A stretch of 58,359 nt of DNA from Saccharospirillum sp. (GCA_022565595.1 JAIUML010000028.1:1-58359), one strand, 5' to 3'; shown: positions 25,926 to 36,158, counted from the first letter of the stretch. The notes: a model not told the origin generated them from the letters alone. Numbers and translations: made by a program.

Positions 25926-26867
25926 ATGTCTGGTGTTCTGAGCAGTGTCGACAGCCGTACCAATCTGGTTGGCCAAAACCGGTTGGAGATTCTGATGTTT
26001 CGTCTCAATGGCCAGCAACTCTATGCCATCAATGTGTTCAAGGTGCAGGAAGTGCTGACAATGCCCAAGTTGACGCTCATGCCACAACGCCACCCGGCGG
26101 TGATTGGTGTGGTCCACTTGAGAGGGCGAACCATCCCTGTGATGGACTTGAGTCTGGCCATTGGCATGCGCCCGATCAAGCAAACCGCCGAATCCAATAT
26201 CATCGTAACGGAATACAACAGTACCGTTCAGGCCTTTCTGGTTGGCAGTGTGGACCGCATCGTTAACCTCAACTGGGAAGAAGTGCTGCCACCGCCGGCC
26301 GGCGCAGGGCGATACCATTACCTGACGGCCATCACCCATCATGAAGGGAAGATTGTCGAAATTATCGATGTCGAGAAAGTATTGTCGGAGATTGTCCCCA
26401 TGACAATGCAGCTGTCTGAAGAGATACTCTCGGCAGATTTTGTTCGGGCGGTACAAGGGCGAGAAATTGTCATGGTGGACGATTCCTATACGGCTCTGAC
26501 TCAGGCAAAAACCATATTTGAATCACTGGGGTTAATTGTGCATCAGGCCATGGATGGAGTAGAGGGCCTGGCATTGTTACGCAGACTGGCCGATGAATCG
26601 ACTCAGCCGTTGCATGAGCGTTTGTTGATGCTGGTGACCGATGCCGAAATGCCAAAGATGGACGGTTATAGGCTGACCACAGAGATCCGATCCGACCCGC
26701 GGTTGAAAGGACTCTACATCGCTTTGCACACATCCCTTTCTGGTCAATTCAATCAGGCCATGGTCGAAAAGGTGGGGTGCGATGCATTCTTGTCCAAGTT
26801 CCAACCGCAACAATTGGCCAATCTGGTCAAGGAGCGTATAGAAGCTCAAACTGGCGTTGGCCAATAA
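25926..26867 (+). CDS. cheV: Chemotaxis protein CheV
   Basis: A 313-residue protein fusing a CheW-like scaffold domain (about 15-170) to a response-regulator receiver domain (about 180-305). The receiver keeps the acidic pair in VMVDDS, the phospho-acceptor Asp in LVTDAEMP, and the lysine in FLSKFQP. CheV couples chemoreceptors to the CheA kinase and is tuned by phosphorylation. The ATG at 25926 has GGAG 6 bases upstream; a GTG at 25914 is less likely. A sigma-28-like promoter lies upstream. No other chemotaxis gene is in the window. Confidence 0.93.
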   Translation: MSGVLSSVDSRTNLVGQNRLEILMFRLNGQQLYAINVFKVQEVLTMPKLTLMPQRHPAVIGVVHLRGRTIPVMDLSLAIGMRPIKQTAESNIIVTEYNSTVQAFLVGSVDRIVNLNWEEVLPPPAGAGRYHYLTAITHHEGKIVEIIDVEKVLSEIVPMTMQLSEEILSADFVRAVQGREIVMVDDSYTALTQAKTIFESLGLIVHQAMDGVEGLALLRRLADESTQPLHERLLMLVTDAEMPKMDGYRLTTEIRSDPRLKGLYIALHTSLSGQFNQAMVEKVGCDAFLSKFQPQQLANLVKERIEAQTGVGQ

Positions 26868-26918
26868 GATCCTGGTAGATTTCCCTGGTTTTAGGCAGTT
26901 CCAACAAAGGATTATTGA

Positions 26919-27722
26919 ATGAGTTATACCGTTATCTTAAAGGCTATCTGGCTTTACCCGGTTAAATCTCTACCTGGAGTATCTGTCAATGTGATCGGTT
27001 TCGATAACATTGGACCCATAGAAGATCGTCGCTGGATGCTGATCGACAGTGAAGGCCGCTTTGTCTCTCAACGTTCAAACCCGGACATGGCTCGTTTCCA
27101 GTGGGAGCAACAGGGTGGGGAATGGATCGTCCAGGGTTTCCGTGGCGGGCAATGCGCTTTACCGTCATCTATCGACACAGGGCAGTCTCTCAGGGTGCGC
27201 ATCTGGCAGGACGAAGTCAGCGCTCTGGCCGCACCAGAGGAGGTCTCGGCCTGGTTCAGTGAGCAATTGGGCAAGGATGTCAGGCTGGTAAGGTGCACCA
27301 GTGAAACTCAGCGACTGATTAACCCGGACCACGCAGAACAGGGAGAAAATGTGGCTTTCGCCGATGGGTATCCATTATTGATTGCCAACCAGTCATCGCT
27401 GGATGCACTGAACCAACAGGCAGGCTTGTCTCTGGATAGTCGCCGCTTTCGAGCAAACCTCGAAATTGAAGGCGCACCGGCATTAAGGGAGCTAACCGCC
27501 ACCCGCCTGACAACAGAAGATGGTGGCGCTATTGCATTGGTCAAACCCTGCGAACGCTGCAACATACCCGCCATCGACCCGGATACGGCTCAATACCAAC
27601 GTAATGTTGCCGCTGCGATTAAAGAACATTGCCAATGGCAGGGTAAAACCATTTTTGGTATGAATGGTATCGCCAGAGGGATTGAACACCTGGCCGTAGG
27701 ACAGAGTTTAAGGCTTGAATAA
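26919..27722 (+). CDS. MOSC domain protein (YcbX-like)
   Basis: A 267-residue protein with the MOSC N-terminal beta-barrel (IWLYPVKSLPG..., about 8-120) and the MOSC domain (about 125-265). The conserved cysteine that binds the molybdenum cofactor or carries sulfur is in KPCERCNIPAIDP. YcbX-type proteins reduce N-hydroxylated compounds; this one lacks the C-terminal ferredoxin domain of E. coli YcbX, so its electron donor must be separate. AAAGGA precedes the ATG. It is convergent with slt, with only 5 bp between stops. Confidence 0.88.
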   Translation: MSYTVILKAIWLYPVKSLPGVSVNVIGFDNIGPIEDRRWMLIDSEGRFVSQRSNPDMARFQWEQQGGEWIVQGFRGGQCALPSSIDTGQSLRVRIWQDEVSALAAPEEVSAWFSEQLGKDVRLVRCTSETQRLINPDHAEQGENVAFADGYPLLIANQSSLDALNQQAGLSLDSRRFRANLEIEGAPALRELTATRLTTEDGGAIALVKPCERCNIPAIDPDTAQYQRNVAAAIKEHCQWQGKTIFGMNGIARGIEHLAVGQSLRLE

Positions 27723-27727
27723 TCCAG

Positions 27728-29626
27728 CTACTCAGCGTTCTGTTGCGCCATGGTCGGCAAGTCGAACCAGGTGGCGAAGGTCCAGTCGCTCTCCTCAAGC
27801 GCCGCATAAACCTGGGTATAAGCCATGACCGCTTTGACGTAGCCGCGGGTTTCATCAAAAGGGATGGACTCGATCCAGATGCGCATGTCCGTCGGGTAGC
27901 GCTGTATCCAGGTATCCACCCTGGACGGGCCTGCATTGTAGGCGGCCGTTGCATAGATGGGGTGAAGAAAGCGCGCCATCATCATGTTCATGTAGCGAGT
28001 GCCCAATTCGATATTCAAGGTCGTATCAAGCAGAGCATTGGCAGCGCTCAAGTCATGGCTCAGGCCCTGAGTGGTGACAATGTGCCGACCGGTATTGGGC
28101 ATTACCTGCATCAAGCCAAGCGCACCCGCGCTGGATACCGCATCAGACATGAAATGACTTTCCTGGCGCATAATGGCATACACCCAGGGCAAGGGCAGGG
28201 CGTTGTTGCCGGAGTTCTGATAAACCGCCTCCTGCCAGGGCCGTGGATAACGTAAGGTCAGTTCACCAAAGCGACCACTCCAGCCTGCCGCTTGAGATGC
28301 TTTATGATACCAACCCCAGTCTTTGGCAAGGTGTGCGGCTGCCATCAGGGTGTCTCTGTCCTGGCCGCGTAACGCCAGGTTCCATTCCAGTTGTGCCCGT
28401 TCTATATCGCCTTCAGCAAAGAGCAACCCGGATCGGGTCAAGGCGGGCCATTCCTGCAAACCCACTATGGCCTCAGTCGTTACTGGCAACTCGTCTCGGT
28501 TCAGAGAGGGTGGTTGATTCAGGTGCTTGGCGGCCAGGAATCCATAGTAGGAGCGTTGCTGAGCCAGGCTTGTCCAGAGGGCTTCAGCCCGATCGGAGTC
28601 GCCCAGCCGATAATGAGCATAGGCTGGCCAATAACGCCAGATTTCCTGTGACCGGATGGTGTCATCCAGACCTTGCTGCAGCGTCAGTACCTGAGGCCAA
28701 TCTTCCGTTGAAAGTGCCACCTGAAGCCGCCAGTGTTGGACTTCGGAATCCTTTTGTTCAGGATCGGCCAGGTTCAACCAATAATCGGCTTCCGGCAACG
28801 CCAGCTTGGCCATGGCAACGCCTAGATGAGCCGAACGCTCCTGTATTTCCTGGCGCCGAAGTGTCGGGGTCGCTCTTAGTATTTGCACCCAGAGGTTCGA
28901 TGCCTGCTGTGGGCGCAGGTAGGCCAACCGATCAACGGCTGCTAATGCCAATTGCCGTTGCCAGGCCTCACCGGGACGATAGGGCGCACGCAGCAATGCC
29001 ATGGGATCCTGGTAGACTGCGTTCAGACGTTCGCCTCGATGTTTGCCAGTCTCGGTCTGATACAGCCCGCTCAGGTAGCCGACGAGCCCGCCATTGCGCG
29101 CAGAAAAAGCGAGCAGTTGCCGTTGCCAGATGAGGTCTTCAGCGTTGTCCTGAGCCAGGACTTGCTCCAGCCAGGGGTCGCAATGATTCGGTAAACTGGC
29201 ACTGGTCAACCACAGTCGCTCCAGGCTTGCTGTCGTTGGCGTCTGACCGGCCTTCTGTTGCGCTGTCAGTTCATGGCATCGGTCCGAGCGATGTTTGGGA
29301 GCCAGCTCAAGATAAAGCGCCCATTGTTCACGTCGAGCCAGTTCCGTAAGCCAGGCTGGCCCAAGGTTCCAGACAGCCGCGGCGTTGTCTGTTGAAGAGA
29401 GCAGTTCCTGAACCCAATCAGGATCCAGATCGGCGAGGTTTTTTTCGGCCCAGTGAGCCGAAAGGTGAGCCTGAAGAGGGTGCCCTTCCCAGTCGCTCAA
29501 CTCGGCTTGTTGAAACTGACCGGAAAGGATGCGTTCCAGTGCCTGGCTGTAGGTTTCAGCTTGGGCGGTGATCGAAAAGCACAGCAGCAACACCAGCGAT
29601 AGAGAACCAATCCTTAGTGCGTGCAT
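27728..29626 (-). CDS. slt: Soluble lytic murein transglycosylase
   Basis: A 632-residue periplasmic enzyme that cleaves peptidoglycan glycan strands to 1,6-anhydro products. It has a signal peptide ending near AQA (24), a long superhelical region of TPR-like repeats (about 30-440) and a C-terminal lysozyme-like domain. Catalytic Glu489 lies in MRQESHF, followed by SSAGALGLMQVMP and the AAYNAGPSRV motif. Size matches E. coli Slt70 (E478 there). In Pseudomonas slt stands next to uup; here an RND pair lies between them. Confidence 0.94.
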   Translation of the reverse strand: MHALRIGSLSLVLLLCFSITAQAETYSQALERILSGQFQQAELSDWEGHPLQAHLSAHWAEKNLADLDPDWVQELLSSTDNAAAVWNLGPAWLTELARREQWALYLELAPKHRSDRCHELTAQQKAGQTPTTASLERLWLTSASLPNHCDPWLEQVLAQDNAEDLIWQRQLLAFSARNGGLVGYLSGLYQTETGKHRGERLNAVYQDPMALLRAPYRPGEAWQRQLALAAVDRLAYLRPQQASNLWVQILRATPTLRRQEIQERSAHLGVAMAKLALPEADYWLNLADPEQKDSEVQHWRLQVALSTEDWPQVLTLQQGLDDTIRSQEIWRYWPAYAHYRLGDSDRAEALWTSLAQQRSYYGFLAAKHLNQPPSLNRDELPVTTEAIVGLQEWPALTRSGLLFAEGDIERAQLEWNLALRGQDRDTLMAAAHLAKDWGWYHKASQAAGWSGRFGELTLRYPRPWQEAVYQNSGNNALPLPWVYAIMRQESHFMSDAVSSAGALGLMQVMPNTGRHIVTTQGLSHDLSAANALLDTTLNIELGTRYMNMMMARFLHPIYATAAYNAGPSRVDTWIQRYPTDMRIWIESIPFDETRGYVKAVMAYTQVYAALEESDWTFATWFDLPTMAQQNAE

Positions 29627-29692
29627 TGTTGCTACCCTCGATGAATTCGGCTCAAATCAGTGTGACCAAGCTCATCCGGATTCTACTACAAA

Positions 29693-32600
29693 TCAAGTGA
29701 CTTCATAGGACTCGGCTACCGGCTGCGCAGTACCTTTACGCAGTCGCTCGCCCACCATCAGCATACAGGGCGTAAAGATCAGCGTCAGTACGGTAGCAAA
29801 GAGGAGGCCGCCGGCAATGGTGGTAGACAACTGCGTCCACCATTGCGACGAGGGCGCACCAACGAATAGTTGTCGATCGAACAGATCAATGGTCAGCTGG
29901 TAGACCATTGGGACCAGACCGAGAATGGTCGTGATGGTGGTCAGCAGTACCGGCCTCAAGCGTTGCGCACAGGTTATCAAGGCGGCATCGATGGGCGGCA
30001 CGCCCTGGCGGCGAATGTGGTTGAAGGTGTCGATCAAGACGATGTTGTTGTTCACAACAATACCCGCCAAGGCAATAATGCCCACTCCGCTCATGATCAC
30101 ACCAAAGCTGCTGCCGGTAATAATGATGCCCACCAGCACACCGATGGTGGATAGGCCAACAGCCGTCAGGATCAGCGCCGTCTGGAAGAAACTGTTGAAC
30201 TGTGTCACCAGGATAATGATCATGATAAAGAAGGCCACGCCAAAAGCCTGGGCCAGAAACGCCATGGTTTCCGCCTGTTCCTGCTGATCTCCGACAAAGC
30301 GTACCTGAACCTGGGGTGGAAGCTCGCCATCTTCGTAGGCCTGCCGCAAGCGTTGCTCCATGTCGGCGATGAAGAGATCCACGCGTTCGCCTTCACGCAG
30401 GTTGGCGTCCACATCGAGTGTCAGCCGACCGTTGGTGCGAAAGATGTCGCCCTGCTTGTTCTGCGCGGTTCGGGTAATGAAATTGCTCAGCGGCACCTGC
30501 TGACCATTGGATGTGACTGTCAGTCGGTCGATCTGGTCCAGGTCGCGTCCATCGAACGGATAGCGAATGCGAATTTCCAATTCATCTTCTGCGTCAAAGG
30601 GGCGGTAGCTGCCGACTTGCAGGCCGCTGGTGATCATCTGGATGGAGGATCCGACCGTGGCCAGATCGACGCCAAAACGGCTGGCGGCCTCGCGGTCGAC
30701 ATTGATCTGCCATTCCAGACCGTCCAGCGGGCGGTTATCTGACACATCCCGAATGCGTTCGTCTTCACGAATCTGGCGGACAGCCCAATCGACGGACTCA
30801 TACAAGGCGGTCAGGTCGTCCGATAGAAACTGCAGTTCAACGTCTATGCCGGAGGTTGGCCCCATTTGCGCCTGCTGACTCTCTACAACGATGCCCGGTA
30901 TGCGAGACGTCAGCTCCAGTGCCCGGTTCATCACTGTTTTGGAGGGTGGTCTGAGTTGCCAATCGACAAATTCCAGCATCAGGATGCCAATGGTGTCTTC
31001 GGCATAGTCTCTCAGCGGCACGGCTGTGACGCGGGTCGTGACCGTTTTGATGCCTTCCAGCTCCAATAGTTGGTCTTCAACCTGGCGCACCAGTGCGTCT
31101 CGTTCCAATAAAGACAGATTACCGCGAGCCCGCACCACCAGACTGCCAAAATCGGCATCGACATCCGGGAAGAATTCGACATTGGTACTGCGCATGGAAA
31201 AACTGACAATAATAACGGCTATGATGACTCCGATAAGCAACAGCGCCAGCATGGGTTTGTGTAACATGGGCTTGAGAAACCGGATATAGAGGCCGAGACC
31301 GCCTCGAAGTTTGCTCAAGTCGCCATGGTCAATGGCATCCATGGTTTCACGCTTGGCCTCGGATACACGCACCGCCTTGCCAAAGATTGTGCCAAAGGCC
31401 GGTACGGCGATCAGCGCCATGACCAGAGAGGCGGTCAGGGTAATCAGCACGGTCTTGGGCAGGAACCCCATGAACTCACCGGCAATGCCAGGCCAGAACA
31501 ACAATGGCATGAACACCGCCAGGGTGGTTGCCGTTGAAGCGGTTATCGGCCAGGCCATTCGGTTGGCCGCTTCGCGGTAGGCATTTTTACGATTCGAGCC
31601 TTCTGCCATCCGCCGGTCGGCGTATTCGGTCACAACAATGGAGCCGTCAACCAGCATGCCAACACAGAGAATCAAGGCAAACAGCACCACGATATTGAGG
31701 GTGATTCCCAACATCTGTAGCACCAGAATGGCCGCCAGAAAGGAGGAGGGAATGGCAATGCCCACCAGAATAGCGCTGCGAAAACCCAGGGCCCAGACGA
31801 TGACGATAAATACCAACAAGGTCGCCAATAGCACAGAATTGAACAGGTCATCCAGTTGCTGGTTGATCATCACCGAGTTGTCCTGGGTATAGGTCACCTC
31901 TATGCCTTCAGGCCAGGCAGACTGCACCAGTTCAACCTGCTCTTTGACCTGGTCGATGGTGCTGATGATGTTCTCACCAACCCGCTTTTTAACCTCCAGA
32001 GTGACGGCCGGCTGGCCATTAACACGGGAAAGATCGATGGCATCCATATAGGTTCGCTGGCCGACGGCGATGTCCCTGAAGCGCACCACGGTGTCGTCTA
32101 CAACTTTAATGGGCAGGTTGAGGATGTCCTCTTCCGTTTCGATCAGCCCTGGCACTTTGACGGCAAAGCGGCCGGCGCCGGTATCGATGTTGCCCGCCGT
32201 CACCAATTGGTTGTTGCGGCTCACCAACTGCACCAGTTGCTCCTGGGCAATGTTGTAACTGGCCATCAACGATGGGTCTATGATGATTTCGGCTACTTCA
32301 TCACGCTTACCATTGATCGGCGCTTCGAGCACGCCCGGTATGGACTCAAGGCGGTCCTTGAGGTCCTCAGCGACGCGAAACAGAATGCGTTCGTCTACTT
32401 CGCCGTAAAGAGAAACGTTGATAATCGGGAAGAGCGCCAGGTTGATTTCAGTAACAGTCGGGTCGTCGGCCTCGGATGGCAGGTTGCCCTTGGCGGTATC
32501 GACTGCGTCTCGTACTTCTCTGAGTGCCTTGTCGATATCGACCCCGATCAGAAACTCCAGGGTCAGGGTGGCGCGGCTTTCGCTGGCGGTGCTGACGATT

Positions 32601-32839
32601 TCCTTGAGGCCTTCAACCGAGCGCAGTTCTTTTTCCAGAGGGCGGATCAACAGCCGGTCGGCGTCCTCCGGTGAAATGCCTTCCAGCCCGGTACCCACAT
32701 AGACATAGGGGATGGTAATGTCGGGTGAGGCTTCCTTGGGGATGGTCACCAGGGCAATAGAGCCGGTCACCATGATCAGGACAAAAAACAGCAGGACCGT
32801 TCGAACTCGGCTCAGGGCAGCGTTGATCAGGCTTAACAT
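29693..32839 (-). CDS. RND efflux transporter permease
   Basis: A 1048-residue inner-membrane transporter of the hydrophobe/amphiphile efflux family, with twelve helices and two large periplasmic domains. At the AcrB proton-relay positions it reads D398-G399 (in GMLVDGSIVVTEY) instead of Asp-Asp, and N930 (in IVVNNNIVLID) instead of the helix-10 lysine. This marks a distinct RND subfamily and implies a different coupling network. The ATG at 32839 begins MLSLINAALSRVRTVLLFF. The adaptor gene ends 12 bp upstream, so they form an operon. No outer-membrane TolC-like gene is nearby. Substrate unknown. Confidence 0.9.
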   Translation of the reverse strand: MLSLINAALSRVRTVLLFFVLIMVTGSIALVTIPKEASPDITIPYVYVGTGLEGISPEDADRLLIRPLEKELRSVEGLKEIVSTASESRATLTLEFLIGVDIDKALREVRDAVDTAKGNLPSEADDPTVTEINLALFPIINVSLYGEVDERILFRVAEDLKDRLESIPGVLEAPINGKRDEVAEIIIDPSLMASYNIAQEQLVQLVSRNNQLVTAGNIDTGAGRFAVKVPGLIETEEDILNLPIKVVDDTVVRFRDIAVGQRTYMDAIDLSRVNGQPAVTLEVKKRVGENIISTIDQVKEQVELVQSAWPEGIEVTYTQDNSVMINQQLDDLFNSVLLATLLVFIVIVWALGFRSAILVGIAIPSSFLAAILVLQMLGITLNIVVLFALILCVGMLVDGSIVVTEYADRRMAEGSNRKNAYREAANRMAWPITASTATTLAVFMPLLFWPGIAGEFMGFLPKTVLITLTASLVMALIAVPAFGTIFGKAVRVSEAKRETMDAIDHGDLSKLRGGLGLYIRFLKPMLHKPMLALLLIGVIIAVIIVSFSMRSTNVEFFPDVDADFGSLVVRARGNLSLLERDALVRQVEDQLLELEGIKTVTTRVTAVPLRDYAEDTIGILMLEFVDWQLRPPSKTVMNRALELTSRIPGIVVESQQAQMGPTSGIDVELQFLSDDLTALYESVDWAVRQIREDERIRDVSDNRPLDGLEWQINVDREAASRFGVDLATVGSSIQMITSGLQVGSYRPFDAEDELEIRIRYPFDGRDLDQIDRLTVTSNGQQVPLSNFITRTAQNKQGDIFRTNGRLTLDVDANLREGERVDLFIADMEQRLRQAYEDGELPPQVQVRFVGDQQEQAETMAFLAQAFGVAFFIMIIILVTQFNSFFQTALILTAVGLSTIGVLVGIIITGSSFGVIMSGVGIIALAGIVVNNNIVLIDTFNHIRRQGVPPIDAALITCAQRLRPVLLTTITTILGLVPMVYQLTIDLFDRQLFVGAPSSQWWTQLSTTIAGGLLFATVLTLIFTPCMLMVGERLRKGTAQPVAESYEVT

Positions 32840-32851
32840 GGGGGAACTCCG

Positions 32852-33940
32852 TTAAAGACCCGAGGCCTGATTGAGGGTGGAAAGAACCGGAGCGACGCGC
32901 TCCCCAGGGTTAACAAAACCCTGACCGACAACAATCAAACGGGCCTGGTCTGGTAGGCCAGACACCCACACGCCACTGGTATCTGAGCGCACAATGGAGA
33001 CTTCGGTAAAAGCGACTCGGTCGTCTGCTGTCAGGGTCTTGACGCCCATTTGCCCGGCGGAGTTGATATTCAAAAGGGCCGGGCTGATAAAATGCGCCCG
33101 CGCCTGTTGCAGGCTGATGTTAGCGACGGCTGTCGCCCCGGCAATACGTCTGGGTGAGTCGTTCACCGACAATTCAACCCGAAAGGTACGAGTGGCGGAG
33201 TCGGCAACGGCGCCTATAAAGGTAACATTTCCGGTCATGCGTTCGCCGGTCAGCAGCCGAATGCTCGCTTGTTGGCCGAGCGCAAGTTTGCCAACGTCGG
33301 CTTCCGGCACGTTGCCAATGATTTTCATCGGACTGAAGTCGTATAGTTCGGCAACCGGATCGCCAGGGCGGACAAAGCTGCCAATTTCCACCTGGAGACG
33401 CTCAATAATGCCATCAAAGGGCGCGCGTATATTGGTATTGGCCAGGGTTCGCTCCAGTTGGGCTAACTGGGCTCTGGCTTGCTCGTAAGCCGTCAGGCTG
33501 GCGGCCAACTGGGCGCGGTTCTGTAAACCCTCACTGCCAAGGCGTTGCGCACCCTCATATTCCAATCGGGTTTGTTCCTGATAAGCTCTGGCTTGACGCA
33601 ACTGCGCTGCCAGATCCTGAGTATCGATGCGCGCAATCACTTCGCCCGCCTCAACCTGATCGCCCTGATGTTTCAGCAGTTCAACAATGCGACCCGTGCC
33701 TTCGCTGCTCACCGAAACACTGCGAGCAGGGCGCGTAACGCCGTTGAGTACCAGGATATTCTCGACCGAGTCGGCTGCAATGTTCCGATACTGTACCCGG
33801 GTTATTGCAGTGTCTCGCGGAGCACTGGACTCAGTTTCTGTGGGGGTATCGCCGTTATTGATGCCGCTAAACAACCAGGCACCTATCGCAACCACCAGGG
33901 AAACTGCGATAATAGGTCCACTTGGAATGTGTTTTGCCAC
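32852..33940 (-). CDS. RND efflux periplasmic adaptor (membrane fusion protein)
   Basis: A 362-residue adaptor that links the RND pump to an outer-membrane channel. It has an N-terminal membrane anchor (PIIAVSLVVAIGAWLFSG), a biotinyl-lipoyl-like half (VEAGEVIARIDTQDLAAQLR), a helical hairpin (about 105-155) and a second lipoyl half NIRAPFDGIIERLQVEIGSF. The start is uncertain. GTG at 33940 puts the anchor at the N-terminus; longer frames to 34018 or 34045 have no visible ribosome site. It is divergent from uup. Confidence 0.82.
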   Translation of the reverse strand: MAKHIPSGPIIAVSLVVAIGAWLFSGINNGDTPTETESSAPRDTAITRVQYRNIAADSVENILVLNGVTRPARSVSVSSEGTGRIVELLKHQGDQVEAGEVIARIDTQDLAAQLRQARAYQEQTRLEYEGAQRLGSEGLQNRAQLAASLTAYEQARAQLAQLERTLANTNIRAPFDGIIERLQVEIGSFVRPGDPVAELYDFSPMKIIGNVPEADVGKLALGQQASIRLLTGERMTGNVTFIGAVADSATRTFRVELSVNDSPRRIAGATAVANISLQQARAHFISPALLNINSAGQMGVKTLTADDRVAFTEVSIVRSDTSGVWVSGLPDQARLIVVGQGFVNPGERVAPVLSTLNQASGL

Positions 33941-34178
33941 TTTGAAAGACTGCCTCAAGGTTAATCGGTCGCACTCTAATTGGATGCTTTTACCAGGCAC
34001 AGTGCCAGAAGTCAGCATTGGGTAGGTCTGCGGTAATGATATCAAGGCTGCCGTTGTGGAGATGCAACGAAAGCACTTGAATCAAGGGTAACACGCTTGA
34101 GGAGGCGCTTAAACGAGAGCCTGTATCCGCCTCGAGAACATGTTCGTCATCAATGAAAGTCATGGTTAAAGGTCGTTA

Positions 34179-36080
34179 ATGAGTCTTATCATCCTGGATA
34201 ACGTCAGCTTTGCTTTGGGCGCTGCACCGCTGCTGGACAAAGCATCGCTTACCATGGAGGCCGGTGAGCGCCTCTGTCTGGTTGGGAAAAACGGTGCTGG
34301 CAAGTCCACTCTGTTCAGCCTTCTGCTGGGTCAGCGCCGTGTTGACGACGGCGACATTCGCATTCAGCAAGGTGCGCGCCTGGCCCAGTTACAACAGGAT
34401 CTGCCGGAAGGTGATGATCGTGCTGTGCGGGAAGTCGTGCTGGAAGGCCTGGGCACATTGGGTCAGACACTGCGAGACTATGAAGCCGAAAGCCATAAGC
34501 CAGAACCGGATCTGAACCGCCTGGAACGGTTGCAACACGACATCGAGCTGGCGCATGGCTGGCAAATTGAGACTACGCTCGACACCATACTGACCCGCCT
34601 TGGTTTGAATGGTGATGTTGCTTTCAAATCGCTCTCGGGTGGCTGGCGTCGCCGCGTGTTATTGGCCAGAGCGCTCATTAGCCAGCCAGAAGTGCTGATA
34701 CTGGATGAACCCACCAACCATCTGGACATTGCCATGGTGGAATGGCTGGAGGAGTTTCTGCGCGACTACCAGGGCAGTGTGATCTTTATTTCGCACGATC
34801 GACGTTTCATCGACCGTGTCGCTACGCGCATTGTTGAGCTGGACCGGGGGCGACTGACCAGTTTTCCGGCGCCCTACGAAGCCTTTCTGGATGCCAAGGA
34901 GCAAAAGCTGCACGAAGAGGCGCGGCAGATTCAGCATCAGAATCGAAAACTCGCTGAAGAAGAAGTCTGGATCCGCCAGGGCATCAAGGCCCGCAGAACT
35001 CGTAACGAAGGTCGCGTCCGGGCACTGGAAGCCATGCGCAAAGAGGTGGCCCAGCGCCGCAGTCAGGTCGGAAACAGTGATTTCGAAATAGAAGCCGCCG
35101 CCAAAAGCGGCAAGCAGGTCGTGGTACTCGAAGACGTCAATTTCCAGTACGACGACAACCATCTGGTCAAGGATTTCACCGGCCTGATCAATCGTGGTGA
35201 TCGTATCGCACTGCTGGGCCCGAACGGCATTGGCAAAAGCACACTGATTCGTTTGATGCTGGGCGCATTGCAGCCACAGCAAGGCACCGTAACCCAGGGC
35301 ACCAAGCTGGAAGTGGCCTATTTTGATCAGGCACGCAATCAGCTGGACCCGGAAAAAACCGTTATGGATTCGGTTTCAGAGGGGCGCGAGTTTCTGGAGC
35401 TGGGCGGTCGTCGACGTCACGTGATCAGCTACCTTGAAGACTTTCTGTTCGCACCAGAGCGAGCCCGCATGAGAGTGCGTCAGCTTTCTGGTGGAGAAAC
35501 CAATCGACTCCTGTTGGCCCGCTTGTTCAGCCAGCCGGCCAACTTCCTGGTACTCGACGAACCCACCAACGACCTCGACATTGAAACCCTGGAAATGCTG
35601 GTCGATCGGCTCAGCGAATTCGATGGCACCCTGTTGTTGGTCAGCCACGATCGCTACTTCATCGATCAACTGGCAACCCGCACCTGGGCGTTCGAAGGGC
35701 AGGGCGTCATTCGCCAGTTTGCAGGCGGCTATGAAGACTGGAAAATTCAGGGAGGGCGTTGGCCAGAAAATGTGCAGGCCCTTACCAAAAGGAACGCCCC
35801 TGCCGAGAAAAAAGCTGACCTTCCAGTTGGGAATCCAGCGCCGTCTTCAGGTGGCAAAAAGTTGAGCTACAAGGAAAAACGGGAATTTGAACAACTTCCG
35901 TCACAAATTGAAGCATTGGAACAGTCAATCGCGACCCTGGAGCATGACATCAACCAACCCGGCTTTTACGATAGAGACGCTGATTCAGTGACGGCCGAGC
36001 TCGACCGTTTAGCCAAACTTCAGGCAGAGCTGGAAGGCTGCATGGAGCGCTGGATCGAGTTGGAAGACAGTCAGGCCTGA
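34179..36080 (+). CDS. uup: ABC-F ATPase Uup
   Basis: A 633-residue soluble ABC-F protein with two ATPase domains. Walker A motifs are GKNGAGKST (about 36) and GPNGIGKST (about 345); the signatures are LSGGWRRR and LSGGETNR. The inter-domain linker contains EEVWIRQGIKARRTRNEGRV, nearly identical in E. coli Uup (635 aa). The C-terminal coiled-coil domain, which binds DNA in Uup, begins KLSYKEKREFEQLP. Uup acts on ribosomes and in limiting precise excision of transposons. Preceded by an AAAGGT site. It starts a rightward run leading to fadBA. Confidence 0.95.
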   Translation: MSLIILDNVSFALGAAPLLDKASLTMEAGERLCLVGKNGAGKSTLFSLLLGQRRVDDGDIRIQQGARLAQLQQDLPEGDDRAVREVVLEGLGTLGQTLRDYEAESHKPEPDLNRLERLQHDIELAHGWQIETTLDTILTRLGLNGDVAFKSLSGGWRRRVLLARALISQPEVLILDEPTNHLDIAMVEWLEEFLRDYQGSVIFISHDRRFIDRVATRIVELDRGRLTSFPAPYEAFLDAKEQKLHEEARQIQHQNRKLAEEEVWIRQGIKARRTRNEGRVRALEAMRKEVAQRRSQVGNSDFEIEAAAKSGKQVVVLEDVNFQYDDNHLVKDFTGLINRGDRIALLGPNGIGKSTLIRLMLGALQPQQGTVTQGTKLEVAYFDQARNQLDPEKTVMDSVSEGREFLELGGRRRHVISYLEDFLFAPERARMRVRQLSGGETNRLLLARLFSQPANFLVLDEPTNDLDIETLEMLVDRLSEFDGTLLLVSHDRYFIDQLATRTWAFEGQGVIRQFAGGYEDWKIQGGRWPENVQALTKRNAPAEKKADLPVGNPAPSSGGKKLSYKEKREFEQLPSQIEALEQSIATLEHDINQPGFYDRDADSVTAELDRLAKLQAELEGCMERWIELEDSQA

Positions 36081-36158
36081 AGCGGACGGCTGCATGGGCA
36101 GGCGCTCATTTAGCCATTCAGGCATTTAACAAATGCTGGTGTGAGGGTCATATCACGG

